A DNA stretch of 38,746 bases from Bacillota bacterium. GTDB lineage: Bacteria; Bacillota; Clostridia; Saccharofermentanales; Fastidiosipilaceae. The notes beneath the pieces are model-generated. The model was given only the letters and a program-made list of their open reading frames with translations. It was not told where the DNA came from and did no database searches. The position numbers were made by a program, and so were the translations under genes. The stretch is from positions 1 to 38,746 of the forward strand of contig JASGUW010000002.1 of the NCBI GenBank assembly GCA_030055235.1. The letters are read 5' to 3'. Below are positions 34,656-38,746 of the stretch, one piece after another. Positions within the stretch are counted from its first letter, which is position 1, and each line of letters opens with the position of its first letter.

Positions 34656-35807
34656 ATGGCCAGGGCATCTAAACGATCTAAATCGTCACAGGACGTCGTC
34701 CGTCAGGAAGCGGGCGACCGCCAGCGGGCGTTGGAAACCGCCTTCGCACAGATTGAGAAATCATTTGGAAAGGGAGCGGTGATGAAGCTCGGGGAGAGCG
34801 ATCAGGTGGACGTCAAGGCGATTCCGACCGGTGCACTCGCTCTGGATATCGCCCTCGGTATCGGCGGCGTTCCCCGCGGCCGCATTATTGAGATCTTCGG
34901 GCCAGAAGCGTCGGGTAAGACGACAGTGGCCCTTCATATCATTGCCGAAGCGCAGCGTCAGGGCGGACTGGCCGCCTTCATCGACGCCGAGCATGCCCTG
35001 GACCCGAGCTATGCCGAGCGTCTGGGCGTCGACATCGACAACCTGGTCGTTTCGCAGCCGGACAACGGTGAGCAGGCGCTGGAGATTACAGAGGCACTGG
35101 TGCGCAGCGGGGCGATTGACGTCATCGTGGTCGACTCTGTTGCCGCTCTGGTGCCTAAGGCGGAAATTGACGGTGAGATGGGCGACAGCGCGGTCGGGCT
35201 TCATGCCCGCCTGATGTCGCAGGCCATGCGCAAGCTGACGCCGGTCATCAACCGCAGTCAGACCGTCCTCATCTTCATCAACCAGCTGCGGGAGAAGATC
35301 GGGGTCATGTTCGGCAATCCGGAGACCACCACCGGCGGCCGGGCGCTGAAGTTCTACGCCTCCGTCCGTCTGGATGTGCGCCGGACAGAGAGCATACGCT
35401 CCGGGCAGGATGTCATCGGCAGCCGCACCCGCGTGCGCGTTGTGAAGAATAAAGTAGCGCCGCCCTTCCGTGTCGCCGAGTTCGACCTGATCTATGGTGA
35501 GGGCATTTCACGTGAGGGCAGTGTCCTGGATCTGGCCGTCGAGCACGATGTCGTCGTCAAGAGCGGTTCCTGGTTCTCCTATAATCAGGAGCGCATCGGT
35601 CAGGGCAGGGAGAAGGCCCGCCAGTACCTCATTGACAACCCCGCTGTCTGTGAAGAAATCGCCACCCGCGTCCGGGAGATCACCAGTTCCCACCTCCAGA
35701 GCCATGCGGCTGTTGAAGGCAGTTCCGATGAGGACGACAGCTTCATGGACGGGGACGATGATCTCCTCGACGTTGATGACGAGCTTTTGAACCTCGACGA
35801 CCTCTGA
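34656..35807 (+). CDS. recA: Recombinase RecA
   Basis: A 383-residue Rec[10 protein letters not shown] (82-90) is the Walker A motif; [20 protein letters not shown] is the Walker B region; [16 protein letters not shown] and [20 protein letters not shown] (loop L2) are diagnostic. The N-terminus is about 15 residues longer than E. coli RecA and basic; the C-terminus is very acidic (DEDDSF through [16 protein letters not shown]). The start at 34656 follows GGAGG (34646-34650) at 5 bp. The promoter and SOS-type dyad lie upstream; recX overlaps its stop codon. Confidence 0.98.
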   Translation: MARASKRSKSSQDVVRQEAGDRQRALETAFAQIEKSFGKGAVMKLGESDQVDVKAIPTGALALDIALGIGGVPRGRIIEIFGPEASGKTTVALHIIAEAQRQGGLAAFIDAEHALDPSYAERLGVDIDNLVVSQPDNGEQALEITEALVRSGAIDVIVVDSVAALVPKAEIDGEMGDSAVGLHARLMSQAMRKLTPVINRSQTVLIFINQLREKIGVMFGNPETTTGGRALKFYASVRLDVRRTESIRSGQDVIGSRTRVRVVKNKVAPPFRVAEFDLIYGEGISREGSVLDLAVEHDVVVKSGSWFSYNQERIGQGREKARQYLIDNPAVCEEIATRVREITSSHLQSHAAVEGSSDEDDSFMDGDDDLLDVDDELLNLDDL

Positions 35808-36379
35808 TGTCCTGCGACAGAGTTTCTGATTCGGCTGCTGTTCCTGATCCGGCTGCTGTTCCCGGTGAGGCAGAGGCCCGTGCCCTGGTCATCGAGCGGC
35901 AGTCGCGTCTCAGCTCTTCCAGCGGCCGCCTGGTCGCCTGGCTCATGGGGCGCGGCATGTCGGAAGAGGCGGCCCGGGACTGTGTGGCCGGCCTGGAGCG
36001 GGACGGCTACGTCGACGACTACGCCTATGCCGCTTCTGTCGCCAGGGCGCGTCAGGGCCGGCGCTCGGAATCCCGCCAGGCGCTGCGCCAGCGCCTGGAG
36101 CGTCTGGCGGTCAAGCCGGAGGCAATCGCGGCCTGCCTTTCGGCCTGCCCCGGCGACCTCTCCCGCGCCGCCGACTGGCTGCGCTCGAATCACCGCCCGA
36201 CCCTCCTGGCCCTGCGTGACGCTACCCCTGACCGGGATGAAGAAGACGAAAGCTGGCGCCGGGACCGGGCAACGCTGATCGGCATTTTGCGGCAGGCGGA
36301 GGGACGCGGCTTTATGAGTTCTGATATTCTGGCCATCCTGCGCCGCTGGCAGATCGAGCCGGAGCGCTGGCTCGGTTAA
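35807..36379 (+). CDS. recX: RecA regulator RecX
   Basis: A 190-residue RecX-like helical-repeat protein that modulates RecA filaments. The blocks LVAWLMGRGMSEEAARDCVAG, then LERDGYVDDYAYAASVAR and SRQALRQRLERLAVKPEAI fit the three-helix repeat pattern, and FMSSDILAILRRW closes a last repeat. The ATG shares one base with the recA stop (TGATG), so the two are translationally coupled. The first 25 residues are Ala/Pro-rich and not conserved in the family. Confidence 0.88.
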   Translation: MSCDRVSDSAAVPDPAAVPGEAEARALVIERQSRLSSSSGRLVAWLMGRGMSEEAARDCVAGLERDGYVDDYAYAASVARARQGRRSESRQALRQRLERLAVKPEAIAACLSACPGDLSRAADWLRSNHRPTLLALRDATPDRDEEDESWRRDRATLIGILRQAEGRGFMSSDILAILRRWQIEPERWLG

Positions 36380-36455
36380 AATCTGAACTCCCGGAAAACA
36401 AAAGCTTCGCCTCTGCCGGAACGGAAAGCCAAACGTATTTGTCCGTACACGTAAG

Positions 36456-37607
36456 ATGCCGTTGGAGGATCTCTTGTCCTCTCTGATCAACAGAAAGGGG
36501 ATCACTCTAAAACTGGAGCTTCGTGATTATATGAATATTTCTCACCCGGGAATTCAAATATCGGAACCCGGATACCTGCAACGACGCATGAAACTTAACC
36601 CGGAAGCGTTTGTGGAGCTTTACAAGTTTCACAACAGGAATTTTTATTCTGATCCGGACGCGGAACTTTATACTTTCAACGGTCTTCTTGTCCTTGCTGC
36701 TGATGGTTCCAGCATTAATCTTCCTACAACACCTGAAACTCTGGAAACGTATGGAACATGCAACAATGAAGAAGCAAAACCACAGGCAGCGCTTGGTCTT
36801 GCCTGCTTATATGATGTTCTGAACCGAATGATTCTTGAAGCGGACTGCAACAGGGGTAATTTCGGTGAAGCCCCCTTAGCGGAGCGCCAGCTTTCACGGG
36901 TAAGGGAAACGATAGGAGATCGTCCCTACGTGATAACGCTGGATCGAGGATACCCTTCCATCCCGCTCCTCATGAAGATGATCCATCAGGGAATCTATTT
37001 TCTGGCCCGTTTGAAAAAATCCGATTTTAAAAAAGAACAGACGAAGATGGATTCTGATGATGCAGATATTGAGGTTCAGCTGACAAAACCCAGAAAATAT
37101 CATCACCGCGCCACTCCCAACAAATCCATCATGAAGGGCCAGGAAAGCTTTCCGTTGAGACTTGTCAGGGTATGGCTTGATGAGGAAAAAACCGCTTGCG
37201 AAGTACTTGCAACCAATCTTCCAAGAGATTCGTTTCCTGCTGAATGTTTCAAGGAAGTCTATCATCTTCGCTGGAAAATTGAGACCGCGTTTCAGACACT
37301 GAAAGACCGACTTCAGCTTGAAAACTTTACCGGAACAAAACCCACCCTGATCGAGCAGGATATTTACAGCACGATCTATGTGAGTAATCTTGCCGAAGAT
37401 ATTGCCCGTGACATAGAACATGAACAGGAAGACCATCTGAAAAATGATTACAAGCACCGCATGACTGTCAATCGGTCCGTGTGCATTGATATTCTGAAGA
37501 ATGATCTGATTTACATATTGCTGGAAAAGGATCCGAACATCCAGGAACAGCTGTTGCAAAAGATCTATGACGAAATCCGTGAAAACATAGTCCCTGTACG
37601 CCCATAA
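36456..37607 (+). mobile_element. IS4-family transposase, probably 5'-truncated
   Basis: A 383-residue DDE transposase. D83 (AADGSSINLP) and D163 (TLDRGYPS) are the first two acids. The third is in Y269-x2-R272-x3-E276-x6-K283 (YHLRWKIETAFQTLK), the IS4-family YREK signature. The frame continues upstream without a start codon to an in-frame TGA near 36386, and the residues just before the ATG (FVRTRK) look like the usual FTRxRK block of full-length relatives. The true start therefore seems lost. No ribosome binding site precedes 36456. I found no clear terminal inverted repeats. Composition is more AT-rich than recX next to it. Confidence 0.85.
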
Positions 37608-38132
37608 AGACAGTATTACGAAGCTTATTGGTACTTATTCCAACACTCATAAACGCGTTTTTTGATGTCCACAGGTTTATTCGCTTTAAAACCGTTTTGA
37701 ATAAGGTGTCAAAAGGTCGGCTTTCGTCTTCACCATCTGTCAACATTTTGATGACGGCTATCAGTTAATTGAAATATCACCAATTTTATTTTGTTGGCCT
37801 CGGAACAATTTTCTCTTTATGGATATTTGCGCTGAATAATCAATAGATTCATGTCCTCTTAGCCGTGCAAGATTTCCTGTCCCAGTCTGTTGATGAGGAA
37901 CTTAGAAATAACCTGAGTTTTGATAGCCTAATCATATATTCAACATTCTCTATAAGTGCTAATCTCAGCCTGTTTCTGAATCAGGATGTAGAACTTACCC
38001 CAACAAGTCGGCTTAAAAAACTATTCTTCAATAATCTGGCAGCTGTTACAGATACCCTCTGTCTGACAAGCTAATGACATTGTGATGTACCAGTCCTTTC
38101 AAGTCTTATGAATTTCCTCAGGAGCTGATTTT
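37608..38132. other. Unassigned AT-rich DNA after the transposase
   Basis: No supported gene. A 69-codon frame at 37865-38074 starts with GTG, lacks a ribosome binding site and resembles nothing I know. The right end of the IS element probably lies here, but no inverted repeat was identified. Confidence 0.45.
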
Positions 38133-38335
38133 GTGTGCCGTGCATGGCACGTAAGCAGGTGGTCAAAGAGCACTGAACGGGGAAGTAGCAAGCAAGAGCC
38201 AGCTAACTGCAAGGGTGTCACCGCAAGTGTGGGGAAGGAACGCTCGCTGGCAGTGATTTGGAACCGCCAAGTACGTATCGGTACGCTCTGCTGGTGTGAT
38301 AGGATCCTTCACGCTGAGGGAGGATCCTGCCCGAT
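38133..38335 (+). ncRNA. Miniaturised group II intron relic (no ORF)
   Basis: The 5' end GTGTGCC matches the group II GUGYG consensus and is followed by a GTGCC/GGCAC stem. GCAAGGGTGTC, frequent in bacterial group II introns, is at about 38210. Near the 3' end, GGAACCGCCAAGTACG...GGTACG...GGTGTGA (38260-38299) resembles domain V, with CGC as the possible catalytic triad. AGGATCC/GGATCCT plus CCCGAT (38300-38335) resembles domain VI and a 3' end in AT. Only about 200 nt remain, so most of domains I-IV and the maturase are missing. The usual branch-point A in CCTACTCGAT is G here, so splicing is doubtful. Call based on recalled consensus, not a covariance search. Confidence 0.5.
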
Positions 38336-38348
38336 TCTCCATCACTGG

Positions 38349-38580
38349 ACAATTTTTTCGTTTCTGCCCCGATTTCGGGGCACCAGCGCAATTTTTGGCC
38401 AGCTGTGGTCAATTTTTTCGTTCCTGCCCCGATTCCGGGGCACCAGCGCAATTTTTGTCCGCCCCTGGACAATTTTTTCGTTCCTGCCCCGATTTCGGGG
38501 CACCAGCGCAATTTTTGTCCACCCTTGGCCAGAAATCGGGGTTTGTGCCCGATTTTGGGGCACAAACGGCCTTTTTGGCC
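38349..38580. repeat. Right 60-bp hairpin-repeat array (inverted relative to the left array)
   Basis: Three regular cores (38361, 38421, 38481) and one diverged core (38541) are spaced exactly 60 bp apart. They are the reverse complement of the units at 84-302. Core palindromes TGCCCCG/CGGGGCA and linker hairpins TTGTCC/GGACAA followed by six T are kept, so terminator-like hairpins again point out of the window. In the first linker one stem base is changed to give a G-T pair. The last core has changed sequence but a longer perfect stem (GTTTGTGCCC/GGGCACAAAC). The array begins about 14 bp after the intron relic. Confidence 0.9.
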
Positions 38581-38746
38581 AGTCGTGAAACTGTATCCGA
38601 TCAAGAAACTTATGGTAGCCACGGCGACGGCAAGGTTTATGACAAAATATTTACAATAGAGCGACTAACGCATTACAACGCAAAAATCCCCACACAAACA
38701 GTCTGTGATGTTCCAAAATGAATATAGCCTCATCGGATGCAGGGAA

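Noticed and set aside
37865..38074. 69-codon frame after the transposase
   Set aside because: GTG start, no ribosome binding site and no recognisable family; likely chance in AT-rich DNA.

Overview
The window looks like chromosome of a GC-rich member of the Bacillota, probably class Clostridia. Three things point there. The translation and secretion cluster ylxM-ffh-rpsP-khpA-rimM-trmD-rplS-rbgA-rnhB-yraN has the usual Firmicutes order. There are strong GGAGG-type ribosome binding sites, and there are LPXTG-type wall-anchored surface proteins. No 16S rRNA or other species-level marker is present, so I do not name a genus.

Layout. Positions 1-768 hold a 60-bp hairpin-repeat array and unassigned DNA. 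Positions 768-7187 encode one giant defence-type protein (HEPN, DUF4011 region, SF1 helicase, Vsr-like nuclease, DUF3320) that matches the Hhe class of antiphage proteins. Positions 7507-12790 are an accessory surface-protein locus: a 1187-residue sortase substrate, a decayed second copy of its 3' end, and a hicAB toxin-antitoxin pair placed exactly against that decayed copy. Positions 13168-22972 are mostly core genome: an MFS transporter, ylxM-ffh, rpsP-khpA-rimM-trmD, a HAD phosphatase, rplS, rbgA, a fused rnhB-yraN gene and an AEC permease. This run is interrupted at 18888-19490 by a 71-bp hairpin array inside a dispersed element. Positions 22973-26169 are a second accessory island with another copy of that dispersed element, a second LPXTG protein and tRNA-Trp. 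Positions 26170-36379 are core again: malic enzyme, rnhA, a NUDIX hydrolase, ftsK, cinA, murJ, recA and recX. From 36380 to the end lie an IS4-type transposase, unassigned DNA, what reads as a miniaturised group II intron, and an inverted copy of the 60-bp array.

How the genes work together. ffh, rpsP, rimM, trmD, rplS and rbgA serve ribosome and SRP biogenesis. rnhA, rnhB-yraN, recA, recX and ftsK serve DNA maintenance and chromosome segregation. murJ serves wall synthesis. The two LPXTG proteins share a C-terminal module and related terminators and are probably displayed on the wall by a sortase encoded elsewhere.

The strongest unusual signals are the two unrelated hairpin-repeat families. 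In each, one array member has a replaced stem sequence but keeps pairing. Other signals are the rnhB-yraN fusion, the Hhe-like protein, the hicAB junction inside a duplicated surface gene, and the intron relic beside the right array. All calls come from reading the sequence; no database search was possible.
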